A stretch of DNA of 64,000 nucleotides, taken from NCBI GenBank assembly GCA_030490835.1, contig CM059972.1:34823452-34887451 (forward strand), read 5' to 3'. Both the position numbers and the translations under genes were made by a program. Shown piece after piece: positions 23,881 through 37,622 of this stretch; positions within the stretch are counted from its first letter, which is position 1, and each line of letters starts with the position of its first letter. Origin of the DNA: Annona cherimola (lineage: Eukaryota; Streptophyta; Magnoliopsida; Magnoliales; Annonaceae). A model generated the notes under the pieces. That model saw only the letters and a program-made list of their open reading frames with translations. It ran no database searches and was not told the DNA's origin.

Positions 23881-24993
23881 CTACACTTCACGATCATAAG
23901 ACTCATGTGCTTTAAACAATCCCAGTTCTTAATGTCCTATTTTTCCTTGTTGGAACTTTTGCCTGTAAGAGCAATGAGTTGTTCAATCTTTAGCATAAGA
24001 TTTAGATCCATATATCTAAGAATGATGTTCTTTTTTCACTCCTTAAAGATAGTGATATTTAACATGAGTATAAAATTAATACTGGAAAATATGACAAAAT
24101 AAGATTATTAATTGAAAATAGAATAAAATAACACGTTCAGTAAGTTTCATATCAAACTTTAGCAATTCAAATAATCGTAGAGTCCATTACTAGATGCCTA
24201 TTATAATATTAACATTTAATCTTCAGATAGAAATATTAACTTATAAGTAATACTCTTTATGTAGTAATCAAATTCGATAATAAACTCTTGTTAAAGAAGT
24301 TTATCTTTAGACGAACTTGTTGTTTATATGCAATTCTTAACAATTATCATATATTTATAACCACAGGTGTGCATGTAATCTTGCCAAACATTGACCTTCC
24401 TTTGGGCTGGTTAATGCCTACATTAATTACATGTGTACAACCATCTTGATTATCAAAAAAATTTTACTTATATAAGAGAGGCTACCTTGATAGTATATTG
24501 TTTCCATCAATTCATTGTAAGATATTAGACAACCATAGGAAATGTGTACCAGGACTTGAATTTAAATTCAAAAAATATTATTAGTCAATCATTCAATATT
24601 AGTATTGAATGTCTTGTCTAAAATTATCTAGAAATAACTAATTATTATTTTAAATTAAAATAGCAAAGTGCAACATTAATGGCCACTACATGTGTACTAT
24701 TATTCCTATACTGCTAGACCACCAAAGCAGCCATATGTGCATGAAACCATATGCATTGCTAAAGCACTAATAGAAAGATTATCTTCCTCTAGATGAAATC
24801 TAGTACAAAATCCCAATTAGAAGTGACTGACTTCCCTTTGCAATCTATTACTGACGACCTTAATTGGATGATCGGGGCCATCAAATGACTTAGTCATGCC
24901 TCGTTGATGTCAAAGCAGTAGCAAGCATCGCATAATCCTTCATGGTTGACGATTAGCAAAAAAAACAACCAAAAGGAGGCAAGGAAATTGACA
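23881..24993. other. AT-rich stretch, nothing recognised
   Basis: No LTR boundary, coding frame with a domain, or RNA gene was seen. The largest frame (23905-24102) has no features of a real protein. Confidence 0.5.
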
Positions 24994-24998
24994 TCTTG

Positions 24999-26293
24999 TG
25001 TTGGTCCCAAATTTTTGACACCCAAGAGGAGAGAGGTGAATTGAGTTCTTTAAAAAAATTCTTTGGTAAATTAAAACTTTAACCCCTTATGAGTTTAATC
25101 TCATTGATAAAATGTGCTAAGAGATAGAATGAGAGTGTGAAAATGGAATATAAATTGCTAGCAATCAAACAACACAAGAGACAACAATATATAATGGTTA
25201 GAGCAACCTTCCCTACTCCACTCTTCCAAGCACACACCTTTTGTGTCTTGAGTTCCACTATTGTATATTTAATACAATCTAAAGCACATGCTCTCTTCTA
25301 GATTATAGCTCTAGGAGGTATATACAATGATCACTTGTTGGTGAGACCAACTCCAACCAACCAAGTCTAATCCATTTGTGAGACAAACTCAACCCCGATC
25401 AAGCAAAACCCATTAGCGAGACAAACTCAAACCAACCCCTTATTTTGTTTATTCTTGAATTCAGTCTCCAATACTGATGCAAGGCAACAACCCAAAATGA
25501 AATAGATAAAAGATAATTTACACTTTACAATGTGTAATCAATCTGCTCCAGAAGCTCCTTGTTATATGAAGATAATGATCTTGTAAGCTCACCTGAAGTA
25601 CTAGCTCTTCAAGCTTCAATATTTGTTCATATGGCATCAACACACTTGAATATTGGAAGGTATAAGCTCATATTATGTTTCACTTTTCCTTCACATTCAT
25701 ACTTTAATGATATTTATAGGGGAGAAAAAGATCTAGCCATTGGAGTGGAGGTTGGCGTATGTTTAATGCTCCAACATTCAAATTCTCGACCATTATAACT
25801 TGAAGTCGCAAGTAAAGTCGACTTAGGATGAGTGGAGTAGACTTTGGATGGGTGAAGTCGACTTGAGATGCGACTCTGCTTTAGTTATAACTTGTTGTCC
25901 ACTTACTGTCCAAAATTTTACCTTTAAAGTTGCACGCGAAGTCGACTTGGGTTGAGACTTCACTCAAGTCGCAAGTGAAGTTAACTTGGGTCGGAACTTC
26001 ACTTTGTTGTCTATTTGAAGTCATAGGCAAAGTCAACTTGGTTGTGGGACTTCACCCAAGTCGTAAATGAAGTCGACTTGGGCTGAGACTTCACTTTGTT
26101 GAACTTACTATATATGAACTTGAGCTCTTGAAACTAAAATTATTTCACATTTTTATTTTCATACATATAATTAGAGAAAAAAATATCTGAACACACTTAT
26201 ATAAATTCATTAGATCTTTTTAAATGATATTTCAATTGTTTGTTAATCATCAAAATCAAATTAATCTTTCTTAAAGCAAGCATATGATCAACA
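24999..26293 (-). repeat. degenerate Sirevirus-like solo LTR
   Basis: On the plus strand it starts TGTTGGTCCC followed by 'cacccaagaggagagaggtgaattg', matching the 55865 LTR in the same orientation, and ends ATGATCAACA. A 5-bp duplication TCTTG flanks it (24994-24998 and 26294-26298). AAGTCGACTT-type motifs remain at about 25800-26095. It is shorter (1295 bp) and more diverged than the other two copies, so probably the oldest. Confidence 0.85.
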
Positions 26294-26298
26294 TCTTG

Positions 26299-29200
26299 TG
26301 CCTTGTCATTACTGTCTTCTATGGCCTCCTTTAACAACAACCATCAGAGACAAATGGATAGAACTCATCTCTCTAATGGATTTAATGGCTGCCATTCATA
26401 GCAGCAATCGTTGCTTGTTGGATAATTCACACCTCTTGAACACAAATTGAAATCAAGTATAAGTCTATTAAACATGTTAATAAAAATCAAAATCTATGAA
26501 GAATTTGAAATTGGCATGTTCAATGATTCAACATGAAGGCTACTCTAATACCACTTATTAGAATATTTCTTGATTGATGGGAACCTTTATCATACCAAGA
26601 TCTTCCATGTCAATCAATAACAAAAATAAACTAGATATGGGAGCATACTTGAATTTAAAGAAGTGGATGTGATTATTAAACCTTGTTGTTCTTGATATTC
26701 TAAATTAATTCATATGAATTTTTCGCAGAAGATGACTCACTTTTCTAATGATGCAAAGTTAGAAAAGAAGTTCTACATATAATCTAGGGACCATAATCAT
26801 TTATATATGCACAAACTTTTCTTATTTTCAATTTAGTCTATCATAAATTAGAAATTATACATTAAAGTTTTTGCATATAAAAGCCCATACACTATGAGAT
26901 GACGTAGACCCATTTAACTTTAAAACTTACAAAATCATTTTTAATTAGGGTCAATTCTTTATGATAGGATATAATATATAATGAGAAATGCTCCAATACA
27001 ATTGGTTTTTTTTTATAATGACTTGATTTTTTATTTTCTTTAACATCTAATCCATCTATTATGTCTAAAATTATTAATTTAAGGTGTGTATGGGATGTGA
27101 TACAACTTTTGAATGAAAAATTTTTAACATAAAAGTTTTTGAAATATTGTAAAATAGTTCGATATTATAGGACTAATGATAAGAAATAAAAAATAGAGTT
27201 AAAATAGATAGGTATATAGGACTAATTGAAAAGTAAGATGTTATATAAGAAGATATAAATAAATAATTAAAAAATAGAGTAGTTGTGGAAATCAAAATTT
27301 TTTAATTTGAAAAGTTTTTATTGTATCCAAATACAACCTTAGCTTATATGCTGAAAATCAAGTGAATTGAAAATATTCTTTAAAAAATATAATTATAAAC
27401 AACAACCTCATGTATTTACACTTATTATGAATTAAACATAAATCCGAATAATATGATTTTTTATGTCATGCAAATATTAATGGAGTAAAATATGATGGAT
27501 GACTTCGATACAAAATAAATGAAACCACTTCTATGAAATCTCTTTTCCATGTAACTCCCTTTATTTTTAATTTTCTGATAATTGATGAAAAATTTAGTTC
27601 ATTTATTGAGTTTAGCATCATTACTATTATCATGAAAACTCTTTTATTTGTTTAATATCATTGTACATGAGCCCATCTATAATATGAAAAATCAACATAA
27701 TAAAATTATTTAATACTAAATATCAAAATCTAAGTCGTATTTTCAATATCTAAACTATCTAAAATATCATTACTAAGTTGATAAATGATCCTATAAAGTA
27801 TTATTATATTCTAATACATTATGGGAATAGATCTAAACATTTTTCTTAATTTACATATGAATATGCTTATTTTTGAGTAAATGTGGCATATACACATATT
27901 GGGTTTCAATAAAACTTGGTCTCCTAGCTAAACAAATGATGTTAAATATAATAAATGATTAGAGTTTGTATCAATCATCAATATTTAAAAAATGGAGGGG
28001 GTTACATAAAATCACTTCTATGAAACCCGGTTAGATAGAAGCATGCCCCCATAACTATTATTATTATTTATATATGTGTCCAAAATCTAACATCTCATGC
28101 TCATATCGATATTTTCAATACTTTTTAGCATCTGATTCTTTGACCATACTATTAGGGTGCATTGCAGGTCTTATGCTCATCCACATACTCTCACAAGTAT
28201 TCATCATTCAAATGATATAGATAATGTCATACTATCATGCTACAAATCCAACCCATTGATCAAAATTATAATTTATGCAATCTCATTAAAACTCAAATAA
28301 TAAGTTCATCAAAATCACATACATCGTATAAAAGAAAGGGAATCTTCCAAAATTTCCCAAAACCCTTCTTAAATCAACAATGGGTCAAAATTTCTCAAAT
28401 GCCAAAATCCATAAATTAAAAAATAAACTCATGGCCCAACATAAAAATTATAAATTCATGTTAGCTAACAACAAATCAAGAAAAATTTGAAGAAAAAATA
28501 TTCTTATCACCTCAAATTAAAACTCAAAGACTTTCAAACTTCAAAACTCTAACTTCAACCTTCACATGCTCTCAAACCTCTAAAAACATGAATGCATCGC
28601 AATATTTAGCTCTAATCTTCCCAAGCAAGTATCTACGGGCACCTCCCTTATTTATCTTCTCTCTTCTTCTTTCTCAAGATTTTAAAAATGTTAAATAGTG
28701 GTTGGTTTGTTCTTGGAAAAGAAAAGAAAAGAAAAGGAGTTATATATAAATAATTTTCTTAAATTTTTTTTAAAAAGCACCTATAAACACTATATAATTA
28801 GACATGTCTCTATTATTTTGAGCATAAATTTTTCTAATGAACTCAGATTGACCCAAATCTTTTAGGTTATACTCCTACTTTTCGACAAAATTTTAAGTCA
28901 AAACTTCAAGAATGCAAGATTTGTCATACATCCAAAGTTGGGTCAAATTTTTGGCATAAGTTGTTCACCGGACTACCTTTGCTATTTCATCGATCTTCAT
29001 CTAGACAACTCTAATGCAGATATCATTTATTACGTTAAATTCTAAACTTTTAGTTGAATTCACTAGACAACTCAAAGTAAAATTCACTAAAAGACAACTC
29101 AAAGCCTGAGTCATGGCTTTTTAGAATGCCATCTAGATGAGATATTCATGATGGAACATGCATAATTTTTCTATAGCAATGCTTACTAATAAATATCATT

Positions 29201-30859
29201 TTATCATTTTGGTGCCAAGTATAATGATTGGTGGTGGGATATGCTCAAAAAATTAAAGATAATGTAGTACCTAGCCGAGTTCCTACCGCTAAGATTTCTT
29301 AGTTTTTAATTTATGCAAAATGTCCTTTGGCCTTTTTCATTTAGTTTACACAGTCACATATAAAAAGATATTTTTTTGTATATACAACTACATAATTTGG
29401 TCGAATTTTCAAGTGTATTACAATTTTTTAGGAGCATGTTACAACTTTTGATGAAATTATAAGTGTATTTATATAGTTTTGCTAAAATTGAAGGCATATT
29501 GCTTTCATTAAGAGCACATTCATAAGCATTACAAATTTTGTTGTAAAATGAACAAATTAAAAATAAAACATTAAAAGGGTAAGTAAAATTATTATTTGCA
29601 AAGATTCTAAAATTTATTGCAAAAAATATAATTTTTAAAAAATTATTTTTAATATAAAAATAAAAATACCTTGAAAATAGAAAATTTTATTCATGAGAGC
29701 ATTTCATCATTTTAGTAAAATTATAATACGAATTAACATACCTCTAATGAAAGCGATATCCCTCCAAATTCAAAGAAACCATGTAGGCACACTTATAATT
29801 TTGTCAAAACTCATGATATACTTATAAAATCATCCAAAACTATGTATATACAAGTCCAAAAATTTCCATGAAATATAAAAAGTACTTGAATCCATTCACG
29901 AAAGCATTGGAGTGTCATTATAATTTATACATGCATTCATCTAAGTATAGAAGTAGCACTGAAAAATCCAAATGCTTCATTGAAATCTTTAAAATTAATA
30001 TACCAAGTTAATGATTTTATTACATTAATATGACTTTTTAAATAGTTGAACTAATATAATATTTTGATTTAATAAAAATTATATTATTTAAATGAACAAA
30101 TTATATCAAATATAATAATTAGATTTAATTTAAATTAATTATGAAGATAGCTCAAACTAGGGCATTTACAAAATTTACTTTAGGACATACTTGGAAAAGT
30201 GGAAAATATTTGGCCCAACTTTTCCCTATTTTTCACATCTTTACATAACTAACTTTTGCCAAATATTTTTTTCTATTTATTACCTCCTTTCAAATAGAAA
30301 ACTTTGTATTTTAAAATTCTCTAACTATGCATATTTGCATTTTAAATTCTGAAGCTTACTAGCATTTTAAATCCTATGAAGTTTCATTTTTTGTATTTGA
30401 AACTTTCACTAATTACAGCGTTAAAAAAGTGTAGTCAACTAATGCATAATGTCAAAAACATCCTTGCATATGTATGAAAATCAAAAACCCAATTCCAAAC
30501 CTAAGCAACCCAAACAATCCCTGTAGCATGACAGAAAAATCCCAAATTTTCTATATTAGGAATCAATTCTAACTAAGGTTGCTCCAATATTTTGTGAAAT
30601 TCACTTTAGAATATATACTCATAAAAAATTGTTATTATATTCTAGTTAAAAATCGTTATTAAGGACTAAACGTCTATACATAGTGATTATTAGTCATTAT
30701 CTAATTTAAGTGCTTGAAATAATTCATAATTTTTCTACTTAAAAGTAAATAACTATTTTTATAAAATAAGCTCAAGAGACCTTTGAAAATTTTTTATCCA
30801 TTAAATACAATAGTTTGTGCAAAATTACATATTGCATTAATAATCTAAAATACAAAAAC
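26299..30859. other. AT-rich region, no gene or element identified
   Basis: About 4.5 kb of strongly AT-rich DNA. No frame above 60 codons shows a domain. The stretch at about 28150-29100 vaguely resembles decayed chromovirus LTR (order of short AC-rich and CT-rich blocks), but I could not place boundaries. It may be host intergenic DNA or very old transposon remains. Confidence 0.5.
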
Positions 30860-32483
30860 TCTGCTGCATTGCATCATCACAGGATGTACTGCCGTAGCAC
30901 AGAATATGGCACTCCATTATCTCCTTCAACAAGTACAGCCGTGGCTGCCATCAGCGCCATCCATGGGAGGCTGTCAGAGCTCCAATCTTAGTCGACCACC
31001 TGAAGGCAGTGTAACGATCATCTCCAGTATCGTACCACGACCTGTAGGAAAACCTAAACCGGCAACCATAATCCTCAAATCCGGTGGCGGCCATCTCCTA
31101 CAAACTGCCGATTCCCCTTGTTTCCATCGATTAAGCAAACATGGATACCCCTTTTCGCGCCTTATCTGCATCACCTCTCTCATCCAGCGCTGGGCTGGTC
31201 TCAGAACTGGCAAAATCCATCTACCTAGCAATCCATTTCAGATCCGGAACACACCCCCACAAAAGAACCACCACCCCCACCCTACCGTGGCCGACCACAC
31301 CAAATAGACAAAATAGATCCATGCTTGATAAACAGAGCATGACATTTAAAATGCACGCCACCATCCCCCTCATCTCCTATGTTTACTCTCCAACAGCCCT
31401 GACCATCCGACCATCCAGTGGCCATGATTCTCCATCGCCATCCAGCAGCAGTAGTTATATGCGGCCGGCAGATTTTTCAAGACCCTTCCTTATCGAAGCA
31501 GCAATTTCATCTCCCGTGAATTCGCGTCGAGCAGCCGATGAACTTAATTTCAGCAAGCCAACAACTAATAGTCGGCCGCCACACCGTTTCTACCTAGCGA
31601 CGTCAATCCCATCCAGCGGTAACTTTGACCGCCTAAACAACCGGCCAGGCAGCTCTGCATTCGTCAGCAAAATCAAGTGTGCCCTTAGGCAAAATTCGAT
31701 CATCGGTAGCTACTCTGTTGAAACCAGTTGCGGCATCCATTGCAAATCGGTAGCCCATCCATTAAATATAGGCATATAGCAACCATTAAAACCGGTGGTA
31801 CATGGCAACAAGAATTGAATGCTGAATCCCACCATGGCTCCATTAAAATCAGCAATCATGCTCATTTCTGCACCACCGTCTCACTCTAGGCGTCTGCATA
31901 ACTGCAGCAGATGGACGGCTTGAAAATCCAGCCACCCCCGTTAGATGTAGCAGAGCAACGAAAGCTCTACGTCAAAAATAGAATTTGACAGCAAGCAATG
32001 CCCTGCTATCATCTCCGCACTAATCCAATTTCCTATCCTAACAGCCGCAGGCAAGAAATGGCATAAAAGCAAAAATGCATAGATGTACAAGATGCTGCAG
32101 CATACCTGCAGCAAAATGACAATCCACTAAGCACTGCACCCTTGTGTGAATTTATTAGGAGAAATTCACGAAGCTGGTTCTTAATTACTGAACAATGTGA
32201 TCTTCTGAAGCAGAGGAACTCATCTGCCAGACCTGGCAACAATGGCAGCGGTAATTGAATGTCGCAATCAAAGAAATCCCCAACCAGCAGCTGGTGCAAG
32301 GACAAGGCAGTGATAAGCGACAGGACAATCCTTGTCAATCCACGTTTCGTCAAAGGCAACCCAATCCCGACTGATTTCAACTATTAGATTGGTGGTGGTA
32401 ACTCCCCTAAAAAAATATTAATTTCGGATGTTTTCTGTAAAACGAAAGAGAGTAATTTCACAACATTTCGGGAGCTTAGGTTT
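30860..32483. repeat. GC-richer island resembling the core of the 34515-37622 insertion
   Basis: The base composition rises sharply compared with both sides. The entry to the island ('...tgcattaataatc...', 'ctgctgcattgcat') resembles about 34900-34945 in the 3.1-kb insertion, and both islands are rich in CCGGCAGC-like words and Pro/Ser-rich frames. The plus-strand frames at 30906-31307 and 31141-31779 overlap each other and have no domain. The island stops at the LTR starting at 32484. It is most likely an older truncated relative of the 34515 family. Confidence 0.35.
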
Positions 32484-32557
32484 TGTGGCGCCCCAGCCTG
32501 AGCGTCACAACCTTACTTCAAGATCTATCGATTGGTAAACGTGATCAGGATTGTTGC
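32484..32557 (-). repeat. terminal 74 bp of an older chromovirus LTR (resumes at 41627)
   Basis: Plus strand TGTGGCGCCCCAGCCTGAGC, then 'ttggtaaacgtgatcaggattgttgc', where it is cut by a second LTR of the same family at 32558. The continuation 'gttgccctgtcacacagcgg...' is found at 41622 onward. Confidence 0.85.
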
Positions 32558-33229
32558 TGTGGCACCCCGAACCGAGATGTCATTTCCTTACCTCAAGATT
32601 TATCGATTGGTAAATATGAATCAGGATTGTTGCCCTGATCACGCGGTGGGTTCTTAATTGGAATATGTCCCAAAAAAAATTTCGATTATTCATCTGTCAT
32701 CATTCATAATCTTGACATGACAATCATCATACATTGTGAGATTTCGCTTGTAATAAAATTCATCATTTCATTCAAAGCATCTTTACATGTCTGTCATTAT
32801 ACACTGAATCATTGTATAAATCATACTTTCATACATTCAGTCATTAATTCACATGGAACTTAGAACTCTAGCTAAGTTCGGATATACATAAACACATAGC
32901 ATCTTTACCTGCCTTTTTGCAGTGAAAGATTCCTTGACCTAAGTATCATATTTTATATCCATACATCCATACATTCAACCATTGAATCATATATAGAACT
33001 TAATATTCTCATTAAGTTCACATACACATTAGCTTACCTTAGCACATTTATGCTTTTCCATTCCTCATAGCCTTCAAGGCTATCATCACGTACCTTCCTC
33101 CACGTCTTAGGTTCGCAACCTTCTGAGTTTCCTCGGTACCTGTCTAAGAGTTGTGAAAACAAAACGTGAGTGATAACTCAGTAAGCAAGCATTTTATCTT
33201 TAGGGAAAGGCTTCTTGAAAACCTTTTTC

Positions 33230-33860
33230 ATAAACATCAGGAATAACTTGTTCCTAAGGACATGTATATGTCCTAAAATACCATCATGAAATTCTTTGTT
33301 TATGAGGACAATTCCATATCCTTGAATGTTTTCATAAAGCATTCATTCTTAAAATCATTTACAAGCCACGCCTGGACTTGTTTAGGCAAAACATATACAT
33401 TTTACCTTTGATGATGAGTTCCCTTTAATCTTATATGAACAATTTTAATGTTCATAGCCATTACATGAAATCAATCGGTTGCCAATGGACATTTTACGTC
33501 CAAAACAACATAAATACTTAGGCAAAGGAGATATCTCATGTCTCAAAACATCATTAACATAAACCATCATAAAATTCTTTAGCCAAGAGACATTTTATGT
33601 CTCAAAACATCATTAACATAAGCCCATCATAAAATCCTTTAGCCAAGAGACATTTTATATCTCAAAACATTTTTCATATAGCTTCCTTTGGCAATGGACA
33701 TTCATATGTCCTAAAACACTTTTTATTTAAACACATTAACATTGGACATTCTCATGTCCATAAACCTTATCGTTTAGGCTCTTTAGAAATGGACATTCTT
33801 ATGTCCATAAACATTCTTCATTTAAGCTCTTTTAGAAATGGACATTCCTATGTCCAATCC
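33230..33860. repeat. tandem array of GGACAT...ATGTCC hairpin units in chromovirus LTR
   Basis: Eight or so units of roughly 60 bp, each with an inverted pair such as GGACATTCATATGTCC or GAGACATTTTATGTCTC followed by 'aaaac' or 'ataaac'. Related units recur at 46636-46805. The units read as short stem-loops. I see no coding meaning. Confidence 0.8.
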
Positions 33861-34514
33861 ACGTTTCACATAAATCTTTTTCATAATCCCCGTCTCGGAG
33901 CTTGTTTATAGCAAACAAGGCAAACAAAATACGTAAACCATTTTCATAAATGCATTTGCATAAATATATTTTCTTTAATTCTTGTTATTTACACTTTTGT
34001 GTAAAACACCCTTTCTTTTAGGGTAACCATTTCATAAAAATCTATTTAGGATACTTTCATAAAATCATATTTTCATGACCCAATCTTTGGGTTTTTCAGA
34101 AATAAAACATAAGCAAATACATTTCTCTCCATCCAGTAGTGACACTTAGCAAGTGATCATGCTACCATTTGGAAGAGAATCCTTAACAACACGCTAGCCC
34201 AGCGGCTGTTTATTTATCCTGCTCCCATCTCAGGGAGGGCGCCGCTGGCACTCTTGCCATCCCTTAGCGACTTGGCATTATGTAGAATGGGCCCCGGTCA
34301 TCTCAACCGTGCTCTACAACTAGCCTATTCCTTGTACCGGTGCACCGTACATTATCCTGACGAACCGCAGTCCGTTTTGGTTTGAAGAACCATAGACCGC
34401 AGCCCATGTTCTTTTAAACCGGGATCACAGACCGCAACCTGCATCCATATGCACAAAAATCTTAGACCGAAGTTTATATTTTAACAATTATTTTCAAAAA
34501 CACATCACAGACCG

Positions 34515-37500
34515 TGATAAGTCTAAAAATTTTCATTTATTTTCATATTAAATTCACGCCATTAAATATTAAACTGTTAATTAAACGCATGTTTTAAGTG
34601 GAATTTCATGAAAATTATATTTTTCGTAAAATCTTTAATTTTGCTATAAAATGGGTCATTTTGCAACATTCTTAAAAATATAAAATTATGACTCAAATCC
34701 CCTAGAAAATTTTAACGTTGAAGTATGGGCAAAATTATAAAACAATCTAATTGGAAAATTCATACATACAATTATAAATATAATCTAAAATATGGTTATA
34801 AAGCAAACTGTTGTAACATTTTAAGATAAAATAATAAATTCAAAGGGGGCTAAAAAGTAAATTAAAAATCTTTGAGAGCTTATTAAAAAAAATTATTGTA
34901 ATAGAAATTATGCATTAAATCCATGTTTTCGTTTGCTGCATGAGTATAGGTTACCATGCACCATCCGAGCACCGAGATTAGTACTCCATCATCCCCCCAA
35001 CAGTAAAGCACGGTCACCCCTCTCGTTCTCCTCGCCGGCAATCCAAATCGGCAGCCATGGCCGTCACGGCCGTCCAGGCAATTCCGGCATTCAGCCTCCT
35101 CTTCCGGCCAACAGTAGCTCCGGTCGTTAGCAGCAAGCCCCAATTCCGGCAACAATCAAACTCCATCAAAACTTCAACCCATCTCCATCATCCCCAAATC
35201 CTGCAACAGCCATGGCGCCGCTCCCTCTCTTCCTCAGTCCACGCAATCGTTGGCATCTCCTCTCCACTTCATCTTCGACCGGCAGCTTCTTCTCCGGCGT
35301 GGCAGGGAGTTCTTCTTCTCCGATGCTGATTTGCTTCGTCTCTGGCCAGCAGCAAGGTTTTCTTCTCTGGAAGCAATAAGCATTTCCATTCCCCCCACCT
35401 ATTTCAAGTTTTCCTTTCTCATTAGTCGTTCATCTCCCCGGTTTGTGACTGGCTGAGAACTTGCTGGAGAAGAAGATGCTTCTCGCTCTGGGCTTGGAGG
35501 CGACGTCCTTGGGAACGACGACCGTCAAAATGCCGTTATCCACCGACCCCTGATCTGCCCCGTCTTCATATTTTTCGGCAGCAGCAAGCTCCTGCAGATC
35601 ACCCGCCCCCTCTCTGTTCATCACCAGCCTTCATCATTCCCGCGAGCAAAAGCCCAAATCTGCCGCCTCTGTCTTCCTTTTCATCCCTTTTTCAACCGTG
35701 ATTTTTCTGCCTTCTACCTTCATTTTCCCATCACTCAATCAATGTCTTCTCCACTTTCGTTTCCCCTATCGACCTCGTCTGCTTCCACTGTCCCCATTCG
35801 GCACCAGCAGTTCAGTAGTTAACGGTGGCTCTTCCGAGCTCCAATATCAGTCCTTAGCGGAGCAGGTCGACACCTACAATCGACAAAATCAATCTATTTT
35901 TCGTTGATTTATGGCTATGTAGGCACCTGCAATCATAATCGTCGGAGGAGCATGTCGAAGAGCTCCAAAGCTTTATCTCCAACTGCACCACCTTCTGCGG
36001 TTTTAGCTCTTTTAAAATAGTAACTTTTTCCCCCGGCATTTCTCTCCCTCCAGCTTGTCTTCTCCGACGAAGGCACCCATCCGACTGGCAGCAACTATGC
36101 CATTAATCTACATCAGCATTGAAATCGAGCATCCATCCTTTCTAAGTTTCGGCAATTCGCTAACCGCGATTTCGCAGGCACCAAAGTAGCAGATCCCTTA
36201 ACAATGGAATCTCCCACAGCAGCTAAATCCTCCGAGCACAAAACCACCCATTTTGCATCAAGATTATAGCCGCTCGTAGGAAAAATTGCAATCGACAACC
36301 ATCCCGATTGCAGCAGTTGTCGGACGCAGTTCTCCCATCTTCTCTGAAGCCGACGAACGCCCCATTTCATCGCAGTTGCCGTATATGCCGCCTCTTCTCC
36401 GGTTCTCCCATATCATTTACGAAAGGTAACCCTGTTGCCGCAGGCTTCTTCTCCAGGGAACCTACGCTTCGAAACGTAACTACCAAGGTGGTCGATTCTT
36501 TCAAACCTTCCCTGATCTTTCGTCAACAGCCAGTGGTCACCTTCCGAGCTTCACCATAAAGTAGCATCCTTGCTCTGGCCAACATTGTTCAGCAGAAACT
36601 TTTAAGCGGCAGCACCAAAGTGAAGAACCAATGTAAGGCAGCGTAAAGAGAAGGCAGCCAAGGCAGGTGACGAAATGGAATCCCACATCGGATTCCAAGT
36701 CTAGCCAAGGGGGTGCTCCACATATATAAAAGGAGTCCTTCCACTCATCCCAAGGGGTGAACCCACACGAATAACCAAGCAATTCTCTCCCTTGGGTGGG
36801 ACCCATTTTGTGGGACCCCTAGCAAGGAGGTGGGGCCAAGCAATAAAATTTTCTATTACGTGGAGATTTTGCTCTTCAATTTGGGTGATATAAATTTTAT
36901 TTTGTTGCTTTATGGTTTGTAGTGCTTCATAGTTGGTAATCTTTAATTTGTAGTTTGAATTTTTAGATTAGATTTACTGCTTTATTTTATGCTTTGTAAT
37001 TTTTAGATTAAATTTAATGGAATTTTCTTTCCTGTTTTAATAGTTAAATTTCATAGCTTTTATCGCTTTCTTAGAATAGTTTTAGTTAAGTTGTTAGTTA
37101 ATTATAATTTCTTTTAGCGTATTGTCTCCTTTTCTTTTATCTCCAACTCTTCTAATCTTTTCTCTCTTCTTTCTCTCTCTTTCTAATTTCTTTCCCTCTC
37201 TCTTTCTCTCTCTAATTTCGTCTATCTTCTCTTTTCTTCTCTCTCTCTAACGTCTTTTTTCTCTTTCTTCTTTTTCTCTCCAATTTCTTCTATTTTCATT
37301 TCTTTTCTCTCCAACGTCTCTTTCTCTCTCTTCTCTCTTATCTATCTAATTTCTTCTTCTCTCTCTCTCTAATGTCTCTCTCTCTTCTCTCTTATTCCTC
37401 TAATTTCTTTCCTTTTTCTCCAACTTCTTTCTCTCTCTTCTCTATACCCTATCTTTCTCTTAAAAAAATAATTCAAAACTACATCGCCTCTCTGTGGATT

Positions 37501-37622
37501 CGACCCGACTCACCGTTATTCTACACTATCACCCGCATAGTGGTAGCTTTAATGTGTTTCGGTTAATTTTAATTAAACTGGTGATCACAGTGCTCTTAAC
37601 GACAAGCACTTGGTGCGCATCA
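34515..37622. mobile_element. 3.1-kb TG...CA insertion, probable solo LTR of another gypsy family
   Basis: Starts TGATAAGTCT and ends GTGCGCATCA, flanked by GACCG (34510-34514 and 37623-37627). The host LTR sequence ('cacagaccg ... cagtccgtg') joins correctly when it is removed. It has an AT-rich first 400 bp, a GC-richer core (34930-36870), a CT-rich tract (about 37130-37440) and an end block with 'gattcgacccgactc...gcgcatca' that I associate with Athila/Tat-type LTR ends. No protein domain was found in the core frames. A solo LTR is most likely; a short non-autonomous element is the alternative. Confidence 0.75.
37130..37440. repeat. CT-rich low-complexity tract
   Basis: Repeated CTCTCTCT and TTCTTTCT words on the plus strand with interspersed 'aatttctt', within the 3.1-kb insertion. 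In plant LTRs such tracts are common near the transcription start or in untranslated leader. Confidence 0.75.

Noticed and set aside
30906..31779. Overlapping plus-strand frames of 133 and 212 codons as a possible host gene
   Set aside because: Two overlapping frames with Pro/Ser-rich composition, no domain and no splice-site logic. They lie in a GC-rich island that resembles a repeat, so they are most likely chance open frames.
34883..36806. Cluster of frames on both strands as a host gene
   Set aside because: They lie wholly inside a TG...CA insertion with a 5-bp target duplication. None shows a domain, and opposite-strand frames overlap throughout.
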